From Burkholderiales bacterium (GTDB lineage: Bacteria; Pseudomonadota; Gammaproteobacteria; Burkholderiales; Burkholderiaceae_C): DNA of 64,000 nt. The DNA lies in the NCBI GenBank assembly GCA_028868825.1, contig JAGWTU010000009.1:1-64000 (forward strand), given 5' to 3'. Position 1 is the stretch's first letter. Every line of letters begins with the position of its first letter. Positions 53,630 to 63,379 of the stretch are shown here, piece after piece. The notes below the pieces were generated by a model, which worked only from the letters and a program-made list of their open reading frames with translations, was not told the DNA's origin and did no database searches. Position numbers and translations under genes: made by a program.

Positions 53630-54922
53630 ATGAACGAACCGACCACGCTCGCCGACTGGCTCGCGCATTGCGCGCGCCTGCACCCCGCCACGATGGACCT
53701 GTCGCTCGAGCGCACGGTCGAAGTCGCGCGCCGCCTCGGACTGCATTTCGAGGTGCCGGTGATCACCGTCGCCGGCACCAACGGCAAGGGCTCGACCTGC
53801 GCGATGATCGAATCGATCGCGCGCCACGCCGGCTACCGCGTCGGTCTGTACCAGAAGCCCGAGCTCGTGCATTTCGAGGAGCGCTGCCGCGTCGGCGGTG
53901 CCCCCGTCCAGGCCGCCGAGCTGGTGCCGCATTTCGCCGCCGTCGAGGCGGCGCGGCGCGAGATCACGCTGACGCAGTTCGAGTTCAGCACGCTGGCGAT
54001 CGCGCGGCTGCTCTCGATGGCCGAACTCGACCTCGTGATCCTCGAGGTCGGGCTGGGCGGGCGCTACGACTCGGTCAATGCCTTCGACACCGATTGCGCC
54101 GTGATCACCGGCATCGCGCTCGACCATATGGAATACCTCGGCCCCGACCGCGAATCGATCGCCGCCGAGAAGGCGCAGATCATGCGGCCGGGCAAGCCGG
54201 CGATCGTCGGCGACCCGCAGCCGCCGCGCAGCCTGCTGGCCCATGCCGAGGCCATCGGCGCCGACCTCTGGCTGATCGGCCGCGATTTCAACTACCAGGG
54301 CGACCGCCAGCAATGGAGCTGGAGCGGGCGTGGACGTCGCTACCACGGCATGTCGTACCCGGCGCTGCGCGGCGCCAACCAGCTCTTCAACGCCTCGGCC
54401 GCGATTGCGGCGCTGATCGCGCTGCGCGAGCGGCTGCCGATCAACGCGCAGGCGGTGCGCACCGGGCTCGCGCTCGTCGACCTGCCGGGGCGCTTCCAGG
54501 TCGTCCCGGGGCAGCCGGTGATCGTGCTCGACGTCGCGCACAACCCGCAGGCCGTGGCCGCGCTGGCCGCCAACCTCGACGCGCAGGGCTATTTCCCGCG
54601 CACGCACGCCGTGTTCGGCGTCATGGCCGACAAGGACATCCCGGCGCTGCTCGAGCGCATCGCGCCGCTCGTCGACGCCTGGTACTGCTGCGACCTGCCG
54701 ACGCCGCGCGCGGCGCGCGCCGCCGATCTCGCGCCGCAGTTGCGCGCGGCGGCCGGCGCGCGCGAGGTCACCGTCGAGGCGCATCCCGATCCGGCCAGCG
54801 CCCTGCGCGCCGCCCAGGCCCGCGCCGAGCCGGCCGATAGAATCGTCGCCTTCGGTTCCTTCTACACCGTCGGCGGCGTGCTGAAGTCTGGCCGACTGCA
54901 CAGCCCGATGCCCGCCGGCTGA
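53630..54922 (+). CDS. folC: Folylpolyglutamate synthase / dihydrofolate synthase
   Basis: 430-residue Mur-ligase-family enzyme adding Glu to dihydropteroate and folates. P-loop TVAGTNGKGSTCAMIESI, LFEVGLGG-like VILEVGLGGRYDSVNAFD, and the C-terminal VLDVAHNPQAVAALA are seen. Near the end the codon AGA (54839-54841), very rare in this G+C-rich DNA, creates TAGAAT inside the gene, a possible promoter for the next genes. The SPOR gene begins 12 bp after the stop. Confidence 0.96.
   Translation: MNEPTTLADWLAHCARLHPATMDLSLERTVEVARRLGLHFEVPVITVAGTNGKGSTCAMIESIARHAGYRVGLYQKPELVHFEERCRVGGAPVQAAELVPHFAAVEAARREITLTQFEFSTLAIARLLSMAELDLVILEVGLGGRYDSVNAFDTDCAVITGIALDHMEYLGPDRESIAAEKAQIMRPGKPAIVGDPQPPRSLLAHAEAIGADLWLIGRDFNYQGDRQQWSWSGRGRRYHGMSYPALRGANQLFNASAAIAALIALRERLPINAQAVRTGLALVDLPGRFQVVPGQPVIVLDVAHNPQAVAALAANLDAQGYFPRTHAVFGVMADKDIPALLERIAPLVDAWYCCDLPTPRAARAADLAPQLRAAAGAREVTVEAHPDPASALRAAQARAEPADRIVAFGSFYTVGGVLKSGRLHSPMPAG
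54838..54843 (+). promoter_or_regulatory. Possible intragenic -10 in folC for SPOR-cvpA-purF
   Basis: TAGAAT followed by CGTCGCC, about 92 bp upstream of the SPOR gene start, formed by a rare AGA Arg codon. It fits the recurring -10 plus GC-rich discriminator pattern. No -35 hexamer seen. Confidence 0.35.
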
Positions 54923-54934
54923 CCCGCCCGCTGC

Positions 54935-55759
54935 ATGCGCAACCCGTTCTCGCGTTCCAAGTCCGACGGCGACGCCGCAGCGCCGGTGGGCGACGCCGCT
55001 GCCGCCGAGGCCGCGCGCACGCGCGCCCGGCGGCGCCTGTTCGGCGCGCTCGTGCTGCTGGCGATCGGCGTCGTCGGCTTCCCGCTGCTGTTCGAGACCC
55101 AGCCGCGGCCGCTGCCGGTCGATACGCCGATGTTGCTGGCGCAGCACGACGGCGCGCGCGGCATGCCGGCGGCGCCGCTGCAGGTGACGCCGAGCCCGGC
55201 CGAGCCGATGGCGGCGGGCACGCCGGCCGCGGTGGCGCAAAGCAGCGTCGCGCCGGTCGAGACACCGCCGACGGCCGAAAAGTCGGCGCCGAGTGCCGAA
55301 AGGGCTGCGCCGCCGGCCGAGAAGATCGCGCCGCCGGCCGCCGTGGCGCCGGCACCCGTGGTGACGCCGCCGGCGACGACGGCGCGTACCGAACCGCCAC
55401 CGCAGCCCAAGCCCGCGCCGGCCGCGCCCGCAACGCCCCCAACGTCGAAGCCGCATCCGGCAGCCCCGGCGGACGACGGCGCGCGCGCCCGGGCCCTGCT
55501 CGAAGGCGCGGCGCCCGTGGCCGCGACGCCGGGTCGTTTCGTCGTCCAGGTCGGCGCCTACAGCGACGCGTCCAAGCTGCACGAGGCACGGGCCAAGGTC
55601 GAAGCGCTCGGCTACAAGACCTACACCCAGGTCGTCGAGACCGATGCCGGCAAGCGCACGCGGGTGCGCGTCGGCCCCTACGCGACGCACGAGCAGGCCA
55701 ACGCGGTGGCCGCCAAGGTCAAGCACAGCGGGCTGCCCGCCGCGATCCTGGCCTTGTGA
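54935..55759 (+). CDS. SPOR domain cell-division protein (DedD/FtsN-like)
   Basis: 274 residues. A short cytoplasmic start (RARRRLFGALVLLAIGVVG) leads into one membrane helix near residues 34-52. A long Pro/Ala/Glu-rich periplasmic linker follows, then a C-terminal SPOR domain (FVVQVGAYSDASKLHEARAK to KHSGLPAAIL). SPOR domains bind denuded peptidoglycan at the septum. This is the standard gene between folC and cvpA in Betaproteobacteria. Its stop overlaps the cvpA ATG by one base (TGATG). Confidence 0.9.
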   Translation: MRNPFSRSKSDGDAAAPVGDAAAAEAARTRARRRLFGALVLLAIGVVGFPLLFETQPRPLPVDTPMLLAQHDGARGMPAAPLQVTPSPAEPMAAGTPAAVAQSSVAPVETPPTAEKSAPSAERAAPPAEKIAPPAAVAPAPVVTPPATTARTEPPPQPKPAPAAPATPPTSKPHPAAPADDGARARALLEGAAPVAATPGRFVVQVGAYSDASKLHEARAKVEALGYKTYTQVVETDAGKRTRVRVGPYATHEQANAVAAKVKHSGLPAAILAL

Positions 55760-56265
55760 TGGCCGCACTCGACGGTGTTTCGGGTCTCGATTGGACCCTG
55801 CTGGCGGTGCTGACGCTCTCGGTCGTCGTCGGCCTGTGGCGCGGCTTCGTCTTCGAATGCCTCTCGCTCGCCGGCTGGGTCGCGGCCTGGGTCGCGGCGC
55901 AATGGGGCGCGCCGCAGCTGGCGCCGCACCTGCCGATCGGCAGCGCCGGTTCGGCGCTCAACCTCGCGCTGGCCTTCGCGCTGTGCTTCGTCGCCGCCTT
56001 GTTCGTCTGGGGCCTCGCTGCACGGCTGATCCGTACGCTGCTGCGCGCCACACCGTTGTCGATACCCGATCGGCTACTCGGCGCCGCATTCGGCGCCTTG
56101 CGCGGCCTCGTGCTTTTGTTGGCGGTCGGCATGGTCGTGGCGCTGACGCCGGCAGCACAATCGCATACTTGGCACGATTCGCAGGGCGCGCACTGGCTCG
56201 ATAGGGCACTGCAGATGATCAGACCCCTGCTGCCCGCGACCGCGGCCCGCCTCCTGCCCGCCTGA
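55759..56265 (+). CDS. cvpA: CvpA family inner-membrane protein
   Basis: 168-residue membrane protein with about four hydrophobic segments ([67 protein letters not shown]). This is the CvpA family, needed for colicin V export and envelope homeostasis in E. coli, and is nearly always upstream of purF, as here (22 bp). The ATG at 55759 shares one base with the SPOR stop. It is preceded directly by an in-frame GTG. Confidence 0.92.
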   Translation: MAALDGVSGLDWTLLAVLTLSVVVGLWRGFVFECLSLAGWVAAWVAAQWGAPQLAPHLPIGSAGSALNLALAFALCFVAALFVWGLAARLIRTLLRATPLSIPDRLLGAAFGALRGLVLLLAVGMVVALTPAAQSHTWHDSQGAHWLDRALQMIRPLLPATAARLLPA

Positions 56266-56287
56266 CCTCTTCAAGGAAACCCCCATC

Positions 56288-57805
56288 ATGTGCGGCATCG
56301 TCGGTGCGATCTCCCGGACGCCCGTCAACCAATTGATCTACGACGCGCTGCTGCTGCTGCAGCATCGCGGCCAGGACGCCGCCGGCATCGTCACGATGCA
56401 GGGCACGAAATGCTTCATGCACAAGGCTCGCGGCATGGTGCGCGACGTCTTCCGTACGCGCAACATGCGCGGCCTGCCCGGCACCGTCGGACTCGGCCAG
56501 GTGCGCTACCCGACCGCCGGCAACGCCTACAGCGAGGAAGAGGCGCAGCCCTTCTACGTCAACGCGCCCTACGGCATCGTGCTCGTGCACAACGGCAACC
56601 TGACGAACGCCGCCGCGCTGAAGGCCGAGCTGTTCGCCGTCGACCGCCGCCACATCAACACCGAGAGCGACACCGAGGTGCTGATCAACGTCCTCGCGCA
56701 CGAGCTCGAGCGCGTGGCGCGCGACCTGCCGCTGACGCCGGACCAGGTGTTCAAGGCCGTCGGCGCGGTGCACCGGCGCATCAAGGGCTCGTACGCCGTG
56801 ATCGCGCTCATCGCCGGCCATGGCCTGCTGGCGTTCCGCGACCCCTACGGCATCCGCCCGCTGTGCTACGGCCTGGGCACCGGCGACCACGCAGGCGACG
56901 TCATGGTGGCCAGCGAATCGGTGGCGCTCGAGGGCACCGGCCACCAGCTCGTGCGCGACGTCGCGCCGGGCGAGGCGATCTTCATCGACGAGGCGGGTGC
57001 GGTCCACAGCCGCCAATGCGCCGAGCACCCGACGCTCCACCCCTGCATCTTCGAGTTCGTCTACCTCGCGCGGCCCGATTCGGTGCTCGACGGCATCTCG
57101 GTCTATCACGCGCGGCTCAACCTCGGCGAATCGCTGGCGCAGCGCCTGATCTCGACGCTGCCGCCCTCGGAGATCGACGTCGTGATCCCGATCCCTGAAT
57201 CGAGCCGGCCGAGCGCGATGCAGCTCGCGCACCGCCTGGGCAAGCCCTATCGCGAGGGCTTCGTGAAGAACCGCTATGTCGGCCGCACCTTCATCATGCC
57301 GGGGCAGGCGGTGCGCGCGAAGAGCGTGCGCCAGAAGCTCAACGCGATCGGCATGGAGTTCAAGGGCCGCAACGTGCTGCTCGTCGACGACAGCATCGTG
57401 CGCGGCACGACGAGCCGCGAGATCGTGCAGATGGCGCGCGAGGCCGGCGCGCGCAAGGTCTACCTGGCGTCGGCGGCGCCGCCGGTGCGCCACCCCAACG
57501 TCTACGGCATCGACATGCCGACGAAGGAGGAGCTGATCGCGCACGACCGCAGCATCGAGGAGATCCGCGCCTTCATCGGTGCCGACCGCCTGATCTACCA
57601 GGACGTCGACGCGATGAAGCGCGTCGTCGGCGCGCTCAACCCGCAGGTGGCCGGCTTCGAGGCCAGCTGCTTCGACGGCCGCTACATCACCGGCGATGTC
57701 GGCGACGATGAATTCGCGGCGCTGCAGGCGCAGCGCAAGCTGCAGTTCGAAGAGGAAGACGGACAGAACCGTTCGCGGCTGGCGCTGCAGAACGCCGAGG
57801 AATGA
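56288..57805 (+). CDS. purF: Amidophosphoribosyltransferase
   Basis: 505-residue glutamine PRPP amidotransferase, first step of purine synthesis. The N-terminal Cys2 nucleophile lies in MCGIVGAI. The glutaminase part has [12 protein letters not shown] and [10 protein letters not shown]. The phosphoribosyltransferase part has the PRPP motif [26 protein letters not shown] precedes the ATG. A GC-rich repeat block follows the gene. Confidence 0.97.
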   Translation: MCGIVGAISRTPVNQLIYDALLLLQHRGQDAAGIVTMQGTKCFMHKARGMVRDVFRTRNMRGLPGTVGLGQVRYPTAGNAYSEEEAQPFYVNAPYGIVLVHNGNLTNAAALKAELFAVDRRHINTESDTEVLINVLAHELERVARDLPLTPDQVFKAVGAVHRRIKGSYAVIALIAGHGLLAFRDPYGIRPLCYGLGTGDHAGDVMVASESVALEGTGHQLVRDVAPGEAIFIDEAGAVHSRQCAEHPTLHPCIFEFVYLARPDSVLDGISVYHARLNLGESLAQRLISTLPPSEIDVVIPIPESSRPSAMQLAHRLGKPYREGFVKNRYVGRTFIMPGQAVRAKSVRQKLNAIGMEFKGRNVLLVDDSIVRGTTSREIVQMAREAGARKVYLASAAPPVRHPNVYGIDMPTKEELIAHDRSIEEIRAFIGADRLIYQDVDAMKRVVGALNPQVAGFEASCFDGRYITGDVGDDEFAALQAQRKLQFEEEDGQNRSRLALQNAEE

Positions 57806-57814
57806 AGATATGAA

Positions 57815-57905
57815 ACCCCCACGCTCGCTTCGCTCGCTGCCCCCAGGAACCCGAAGGGGCCCCTTCGTGACCCTAGGGGCGTTCAGGGCCTTCGGAACGG
57901 CCGGG
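57815..57905. repeat. GC-rich intergenic repeat-like element B
   Basis: Between purF and metZ lies a block with a C-run, a direct repeat CGCTCGCTTCGCTCGCT, the perfect 16-bp palindrome CGAAGGGGCCCCTTCG (57852-57867) and CCCTAGGGG. It resembles element A at 40960-41034 in style, though not base by base. Such blocks are typical after genes in this bacterial group and may terminate transcription. Confidence 0.5.
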
Positions 57906-57916
57906 CGGTACTGAAG

Positions 57917-59116
57917 ATGATAGGCAAAGTCGACCTGCCCGCCGATGCGCGGCTCGATACGCTGGCCGTCCGCGAGGGCCTGCCGCGCACGCAATGGGGC
58001 GAGAACAGCGAGGCGCTGTTCCTCAGCAGTTCCTTCGTCCACCCCGACGCCGAGACCGCCGCGCGGCGCTTCGCCGGCGAGGAGGAGGCCTTCCTCTACA
58101 GCCGCTTCAGCAACCCGACGGTGACGATGATGGAGCGCCGGCTGGCGGCGCTCGAGGGCATGGAAGGCTGCATCGGCACCTCGAGCGGGATGTCGGCGAT
58201 CCTGCTGCTCATCCTCGGCCTGCTCAAGGCCGGCGACCATGTCGTCTGCTCGCAAAGCGTGTTCGGCTCGACGGTCAAGCTGTTCCAGGACTTCGCCCGA
58301 TTCGGCGTCGAGACGAGCTTCGTCTCGCAGACCGATGTCGACCAATGGCGCGCGGCCGTGCGGCCGCAGACGAAGCTGCTCTTTGCCGAGACGCCGAGCA
58401 ATCCGCTGACCGAGGTCTGCGACATCGCCGCGCTGGCCGATGTCGCGCATCGCGCCGGCGCGCTGCTGGCCGTCGACAACTGCTTCTGCACGCCGGCGCT
58501 GCAGCAACCGGTCAAGCTCGGCGCCGACCTCGTGATCCATTCGGGAACGAAGTATCTCGACGGCCAGGGCCGCGTCATCGCCGGCGCCGTCTGCGCGAGC
58601 GAGGACATGATCCAGACCAAGCTCATGCCCGTGCTGCGCGGCGCCGGCATGAGCCTGTCGCCGTTCAATGCCTGGGTCGTGCTCAAGGGGCTGGAGACCT
58701 TGTCGATCCGCATGCAGGCGCAGAGCGCGCGCGCGCTCGAACTCGCGCATTGGCTCGAGGCGCAGCCGGCGATCGAGCGCGTCTACCACCCCGGTCTGGC
58801 ATCGCACCCGCAGCATGCGCTGGCGATGGCGCAGCAAACCGGCTGCGGCGGCCCCGTCGTCTCGTTCAACGTGCGCGGCGGCCGCGCCGGCGCCTTCGCC
58901 GTCATCGACGCGACGAAGATCTGCTCGATCACCTCGAACCTCGGCGACACGAAGACCACCGTCACGCACCCGGCGACGACCTCGCACGGCAAGCTCAGCG
59001 AGGCGCAGCGCGAGGCGGCCGGCATCGCGCAGGGCATGATCCGCCTGGCGATGGGCCTGGAGCATGTCGAGGACATCAAGGCCGACCTGCTGCGCGGCCT
59101 GAGCGCGCTGAAATGA
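57917..59116 (+). CDS. metZ: O-succinylhomoserine sulfhydrylase
   Basis: 399-residue PLP-dependent Cys/Met-metabolism enzyme. [39 protein letters not shown], the substrate region CEDNCF-like [14 protein letters not shown], and the PLP lysine in [15 protein letters not shown] identify the MetZ branch, which forms homocysteine directly with sulfide. Its neighbours purF and gltX match the conserved order. The stop overlaps gltX by 4 bases. Confidence 0.94.
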   Translation: MIGKVDLPADARLDTLAVREGLPRTQWGENSEALFLSSSFVHPDAETAARRFAGEEEAFLYSRFSNPTVTMMERRLAALEGMEGCIGTSSGMSAILLLILGLLKAGDHVVCSQSVFGSTVKLFQDFARFGVETSFVSQTDVDQWRAAVRPQTKLLFAETPSNPLTEVCDIAALADVAHRAGALLAVDNCFCTPALQQPVKLGADLVIHSGTKYLDGQGRVIAGAVCASEDMIQTKLMPVLRGAGMSLSPFNAWVVLKGLETLSIRMQAQSARALELAHWLEAQPAIERVYHPGLASHPQHALAMAQQTGCGGPVVSFNVRGGRAGAFAVIDATKICSITSNLGDTKTTVTHPATTSHGKLSEAQREAAGIAQGMIRLAMGLEHVEDIKADLLRGLSALK

Positions 59117-60540
59117 GCCAGCCGGTCCGCACCCGCATCGCCCCGTCGCCGACGGGATTCCTCCACCTCGGCACGGCGCGCACGGCGCTGTATTCCTGGG
59201 CCTATGCGCGCCATCACGGCGGGCAGTTCGTGCTGCGCATCGAGGACACCGATGTCGCGCGATCGACGCAGGAATCGGTCGACCAGATCATGGCCGCGAT
59301 GCGCTGGCTCGGCCTCGACCACGACGAGGGCCCGATCTACCAGATGCAGCGCCTGGCGCGCTACCACGAGGTCATCGAGCAGATGATCGCCGCCGGCACC
59401 GCGTACCGCTGCTGGTGCACGCCGGCCGAGCTCGACGCGATGCGCGAGGCGCAGCGCGCGCGCGGCGAGAAGACCCATTACGACCGCCGCTGGCGCCCCG
59501 CGCCCGGCAAGGTGCTGCCGCCGGTGCCCGACGGCGTGCAACCGGTCGTGCGCTTCGCCAATCCGGTCGATGGCCATGTCAGCTGGGACGACCTCGTCAA
59601 GGGCCCGATCAGCATCAGCAACGAGGAGATCGACGACCTCATCATCCTCAGGCCGGCTCAGGAGGGTGCCCCCGCAGGCGCGGGCGCCTGGGGCGTGCCG
59701 ACCTACAACTTCGCCGTCGTCGTCGACGACTGGGACATGGCGATCACCCATGTCTTCCGCGGCGACGAGCACATCAACAACACGCCCTGGCAGATCAACA
59801 TCTTCAACGCGCTCGGCGCGCCGCTGCCGCTGTATGGCCATTGCCCGATCATCCTCGGCGACGACGGCCAGAAGCTCAGCAAACGCCGCGGCGCCGTCAG
59901 CGTCACCGCCTACGAGGACGCCGGCTACCTGCCCGAGGCGATGCTGAACTACCTCGCGCGCCTGGGCTGGAGCCATGGCGACGAGGAGATCTTCAGCCGC
60001 GAGCAGATGGTGCAATGGTTCAACGGCAGCCATCTCGCGAAGAGCCCGGCGCAATGGGACCCGGCCAAGCTGGCCTGGGTCAACGGCCATTACATGAAGG
60101 TCGCCGACGACGCGCGGCTGGCGGCGCTGACGCGGACCCAGCTGGCCAGCCGCGGCGTCGTCGCAGACGACCTCGAACTGCTGGCGCGCGCCGCGGCGCT
60201 GTTCAAGGACCGCTGCACGACCGTCGTCGAACTCGCCGACTGGGCCGAGATGCTCTTCGTCGAGATCCACCCGCGGCCCGAGGACCTCGAGGTGCATCTG
60301 ACGCCGCCGGTGCGCGCCGCGCTGCCGACGCTGGCCGACAAGCTCGCCGCGGCGAGCTGGGACAAGGCCGGCATCGCCGCGGCGCTGAAGGAGACGCTGG
60401 CCGCGCACCAGCTGAAGATGCCGCAGCTGGCGCCGGCCGTGCGCGTGCTCGTCTGCGGCCGCGCGCAGACGCCGTCCGTCGACGCCGTGCTGACGCTGTT
60501 TTCACGCGCCGTCGTGCGGCAGCGATTGCAGCCCCGGTGA
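59113..60540 (+). CDS. gltX: Glutamyl-tRNA synthetase
   Basis: 475-residue class I synthetase. HIGH-type motif [31 protein letters not shown]; the zinc-region residues around [29 protein letters not shown]; and the KMSKS-type [10 protein letters not shown]. Length matches the discriminating bacterial GluRS. The 3' end carries a -35 hexamer for the tRNA operon that contains tRNA-Glu, the enzyme's own substrate. Confidence 0.97.
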   Translation: MSQPVRTRIAPSPTGFLHLGTARTALYSWAYARHHGGQFVLRIEDTDVARSTQESVDQIMAAMRWLGLDHDEGPIYQMQRLARYHEVIEQMIAAGTAYRCWCTPAELDAMREAQRARGEKTHYDRRWRPAPGKVLPPVPDGVQPVVRFANPVDGHVSWDDLVKGPISISNEEIDDLIILRPAQEGAPAGAGAWGVPTYNFAVVVDDWDMAITHVFRGDEHINNTPWQINIFNALGAPLPLYGHCPIILGDDGQKLSKRRGAVSVTAYEDAGYLPEAMLNYLARLGWSHGDEEIFSREQMVQWFNGSHLAKSPAQWDPAKLAWVNGHYMKVADDARLAALTRTQLASRGVVADDLELLARAAALFKDRCTTVVELADWAEMLFVEIHPRPEDLEVHLTPPVRAALPTLADKLAAASWDKAGIAAALKETLAAHQLKMPQLAPAVRVLVCGRAQTPSVDAVLTLFSRAVVRQRLQPR

Positions 60541-60555
60541 CGGATGGGCTATACT
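60526..60555 (+). promoter_or_regulatory. Promoter of the tRNA Ala-Glu-Asp operon
   Basis: TTGCAG at 60526-60531 and TATACT at 60550-60555 with an 18-bp spacer form the best sigma-70 promoter in the window. The -35 lies within the last codons of gltX. The transcript would begin about 58 nt before tRNA-Ala. Confidence 0.7.
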
Positions 60556-60587
60556 CATAGACTCACTTGAACGGCGAGAGTGGTCTT

Positions 60588-60610
60588 CGGGATGTTCGTA
60601 GAACATCCCG
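60588..60610 (+). other. 10-bp leader hairpin before tRNA-Ala
   Basis: CGGGATGTTC, loop GTA, GAACATCCCG: a perfect 10-bp stem ending 9 bp before the first tRNA base. It has no U-tract. It may be a processing signal (RNase III or RNase E entry) or an insulator against gltX read-through. Confidence 0.6.
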
Positions 60611-60619
60611 CGGAACCGA

Positions 60620-60695
<76 letters not shown>

Positions 60696-60726
60696 TCGAG
60701 CCGTTCGAGGGAAGAAGAAGGATTCA

Positions 60727-60802
60727 GTCCCCTTCGTCTAGAGGCCTAGGACACCACCCTTTCACGGTGATTACAGGGGTTCGAATCCCCTAGGGGACGC
60801 CA
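60727..60802 (+). tRNA. tRNA-Glu (anticodon TTC)
   Basis: 76 nt with encoded CCA. Acceptor GTCCCCT pairs with AGGGGAC; anticodon loop CTTTCAC contains TTC; T arm GTTCGAATC. Closely resembles E. coli tRNA-Glu. Confidence 0.97.
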
Positions 60803-60862
60803 GATTCGAAAGACGAGTCGGTTGGCACTCGCGGCGCAAGCCGAGAACGCCGACACCACTGC

Positions 60863-60939
60863 GGAGTGGTAGTTCAGTTGGTTAGAATACCGGCCTGTCA
60901 CGCCGGGGGTCGCGGGTTCGAGTCCCGTCCACTCCGCCA
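60863..60939 (+). tRNA. tRNA-Asp (anticodon GTC)
   Basis: 77 nt with encoded CCA. Acceptor GGAGTGG pairs with CCACTCC; anticodon loop CTGTCAC with GTC; T arm GTTCGAGTC. Confidence 0.97.
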
Positions 60940-60947
60940 TCTTTTCG

Positions 60948-60984
60948 AAGCCGTTGCAAGTCTTTGACTCGCAGCGGCTTTTTG
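60948..60984 (+). terminator. Intrinsic terminator of the tRNA operon
   Basis: AAGCCGTTGC (60948-60957) pairs with GCAGCGGCTT (60971-60980) with one G-U, loop 13 nt, followed by TTTGATTT. A typical rho-independent terminator 9 bp after tRNA-Asp. Confidence 0.88.
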
Positions 60985-61130
60985 ATTTCTGCCCGGCGCT
61001 GCCGGGCCCTGCGCCGTCGCCGACCGCGTGAACGACTGATCAGTTGGCGCCGGATTCGCTTCGAGGCGGCCGTGCGACGCCGGCCCGGTGCGGGAAAATC
61101 GGGCAACCCTGTCGTTCCGGATGCCTCGCG

Positions 61131-61430
61131 ATGTCTGCCTTGTCTGCTGTCAGCCTGAGCGGCATGAACGCCGCGCAAGCCATGCTCGGTGCGTCCGCTG
61201 CTAATTTCGCCAACCTCTCGACGCCGGGCTATCGGCGCGAGCAGGTCGTGCAGAGCACCGCGGCCAGCGGAGCGGTCTCGACCACGCTCAGCCAGGCCAC
61301 CGAGCCGGGCGACGCCATCGAGACCGATGTCGTGAACCGGCTCGTGGCGAAGAACCAGTTCCTGGCCAACCTGGCTGTCTTCAAGACCGGCGACAGCATG
61401 ACGGGCGCGCTGCTGGACGACATGGGCTGA
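61131..61430 (+). CDS. Minimal flagellar rod-like protein, 99 residues
   Basis: A very short protein that combines the N-terminal flagellar rod motif (GMNAAQAMLGASAANFANLS, then TPGYRREQV) with a C-terminal helix like that of FlgB/FlgC/FlgG proteins (LVAKNQFLANLAVFKTGDSM). The beta-rich middle of real rod proteins is missing. No flagellar genes are nearby. It could be a free-standing paralogue of FlgB/FlgC or a remnant. The ATG at 61131 has no clear ribosome site. The gene ends 8 bp before the Sir2 reading frame, so they may be co-transcribed. Confidence 0.75.
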   Translation: MSALSAVSLSGMNAAQAMLGASAANFANLSTPGYRREQVVQSTAASGAVSTTLSQATEPGDAIETDVVNRLVAKNQFLANLAVFKTGDSMTGALLDDMG

Positions 61431-61438
61431 ACGACTGC

Positions 61439-62161
61439 ATGACGCCTCTCGACACGACTGCATTTCGCAACATCGTCGTCCTCACGGGTGCGGGAATTTC
61501 CGCCGGTTCCGGATTGCGCACGTATCGCGGCGCCGATGGGTTGTGGAATGAAATGGACCCGGAATCGTTCAGTACGCCGCAGGGTCTGAAAGAGGATCCG
61601 CTGCGGGTCTGGCGCTTCTACTCCGACGTGCGGGAGGCGGTGCTCGCTGCTCGGCCCAACGCGGCTCATCGTGCCCTGGCTCGAATGCGACTGGCACCGG
61701 GTGCCGCTCTGACGCTCATTACGCAGAACGTGGACGGCTTGCACCAGCGTGCGGGTTCTGCCGACGTCGTCGAGCTGCACGGCGCGGCATGTCGAACGAA
61801 GTGCAGCAACGAAGCCTGCGAACTCGATCCTTTCGATGACGCATCGTCGAACCGGGACCGCGTGCCGTTGTGCTAGTCATGCGGTTCGCCATTGCGCCCC
61901 GACGTGACCTTCTTTGGCGAGAATCTGCCTTGGCAAGCGGCCAGGCGTGCCAAAGTCGCCCTGCGCGATTGCGACCTCTTTCTGGCGATAGGGACGTCGG
62001 GCACGGTGTCGCCGGCGTCCGAGTTCGTGCGCGGTGCCGACTACGCGGGCGCGCAGACGTATTTCATCAACCTCGAGCCGCTGGAAGCCCCGAACCGCTA
62101 TTTCCATCATGCCATCCTCGGTCGCGCCGAGGACGTATTGCCCTCATTGCTGGGCGGCTGA
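61439..62161 (+). pseudogene. NAD-dependent deacylase (Sir2/CobB) gene with in-frame TAG
   Basis: The frame encodes a whole Sir2 class deacylase of 240 codons if one TAG at 61874-61876 (codon 146) is passed. Before it: VVLTGAGISAGSGLRTYRG, LITQNVDGLHQRAG, catalytic His114 in VELHGAA and the first zinc pair CSNEAC. After it, in the same frame: SCGSPLRPDVTFFGE, AIGTSGTVSPASEFVRGA and INLEPLEAPNRY. The TAG lies inside the second zinc pair, Cys145-TAG-Ser-Cys148, where the family has CxxC. As read, a 145-residue product would lack part of the zinc ribbon and half the NAD fold. Codon use is also less G/C-biased than in neighbours, hinting at transfer or decay. A sequencing error cannot be excluded. 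Confidence 0.8.
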
Positions 62162-62194
62162 TGTCCAAGGCATAGCGCATCCCGCATGGCGATT

Positions 62195-63283
62195 TCAAGC
62201 CGGCGCCTCGGCGACGACTCGATTGCGTCCGGCATCCTTGGCCCGGTACAGCGCCTGATCGGCCCGGCGCAGCAACGCACCGACGTTTTCGTCGTCGCGC
62301 CAGGCGGCGACGCCGATCGATGCCGTCACCGCGGGCTCACCCGCGGGCAAGGCGCGCAGCGCTTCCAGTTGGCCGCGCAGTCGCTCGGCCAGGGCCGCGG
62401 CCTGGGCCATCGTGGTGGCCGGCAGGACGAGCAGGAATTCCTCGCCGCCGTAGCGGCCCACGCGGTCGCTGGCACGCAGCGATGCGGCGAGGCGGTCGGC
62501 CACGAGGACCAGCACCTCGTCGCCGACGGCGTGGCCATGGCGGTCGTTGATGCGCTTGAAGTGATCGATGTCGACGAGCGCGACACACAACGCGTCGCCG
62601 TGGCGATCGGCCTGCTTGATCGAGGCTTCGAGTTCGAGATCGATCTGGCGTCGGTTCCACAGGCCCGTGAGCGCATCGTGCGAGGCCAGCATCGCGATGC
62701 GCTGCAGCGACGCCCGCAGGCGCGAGCGCAAGCTGCTGATGTAGGCCGCCGCGACGGCAAACCAGACCGAGCCGCCGACCACCAGCGCCAGGCCGACGAA
62801 CTCGACGCGATAGTCCCAGGTGTCGGCATAGAGGTGGTGGCGCACCCCCATCGCGACGCAGTAGCTGGCCAGCACGTAGACGGCCACGCCGGCGATCTCG
62901 CGCGCGCTCAGCCGCAACATGCCGAAGACGAACAGCACGCTGTAGAACGGCGTCGCCAGGAACTGGATGTTGCGGCCGAGTATCAGGATCACGGCCACCA
63001 TCGTCACGGCCAGGCAGACCTGTTGCACGGTGAGCGAAGGATCGGCGAAGCGCTCGTTCCAGCCGCGCAGGAAGGTCACCAGCAGGGTCCCGTTGATCAG
63101 CAGGAACAGCGCCGCGATGCGCGCCAGCGCGGCACCGGGAAACAGCCCCAGCAGCCAGCAAAGCCCGAGGATCGAGAAACCCAGCCCGTAGGTGGCGGCC
63201 GCCATGCCGAAGCGACGCAGGCGCAGGTTCTGCTGCTGCGCGGGCGTGCGTGTCGCCAGGGGCGTGAAGGGCACGGAAGGCAT
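62195..63283 (-). CDS. Membrane-anchored diguanylate cyclase (GGDEF)
   Basis: 362 residues. The N-terminal half has about six hydrophobic segments (residues 25-180, such as ATYGLGFSILGLCWLLGLF and AGVAVYVLASYCVAMGV) forming a membrane sensor without a known name. After a short coiled coil comes a GGDEF domain: SHDALTGLWNRRQIDLEL, VDIDHFKRINDRHGHAVGD, the active site GGEEF at about 279-283, and an inhibitory site RASD five residues before it. It should make c-di-GMP with product feedback. It faces the Sir2 gene across 33 bp. Confidence 0.92.
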   Translation of the reverse strand: MPSVPFTPLATRTPAQQQNLRLRRFGMAAATYGLGFSILGLCWLLGLFPGAALARIAALFLLINGTLLVTFLRGWNERFADPSLTVQQVCLAVTMVAVILILGRNIQFLATPFYSVLFVFGMLRLSAREIAGVAVYVLASYCVAMGVRHHLYADTWDYRVEFVGLALVVGGSVWFAVAAAYISSLRSRLRASLQRIAMLASHDALTGLWNRRQIDLELEASIKQADRHGDALCVALVDIDHFKRINDRHGHAVGDEVLVLVADRLAASLRASDRVGRYGGEEFLLVLPATTMAQAAALAERLRGQLEALRALPAGEPAVTASIGVAAWRDDENVGALLRRADQALYRAKDAGRNRVVAEAPA

Positions 63284-63379
63284 GACGGGCGGTGGCGGCT
63301 TCAGGCGGCGACCGCCCCGGGGTGTACTTGCCTAAGGTATCGGTCCGGCCGGGCCCGCCTTGAGCCCCGCAATGCCCAT

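Noticed and set aside
61874..61876. Programmed recoding (pyrrolysine or amber read-through) in the Sir2 gene
   Set aside because: No pylT/pylS genes or stem-loop typical of recoding is visible nearby, and such recoding is not known in this group; a nonsense mutation or sequence error is simpler.
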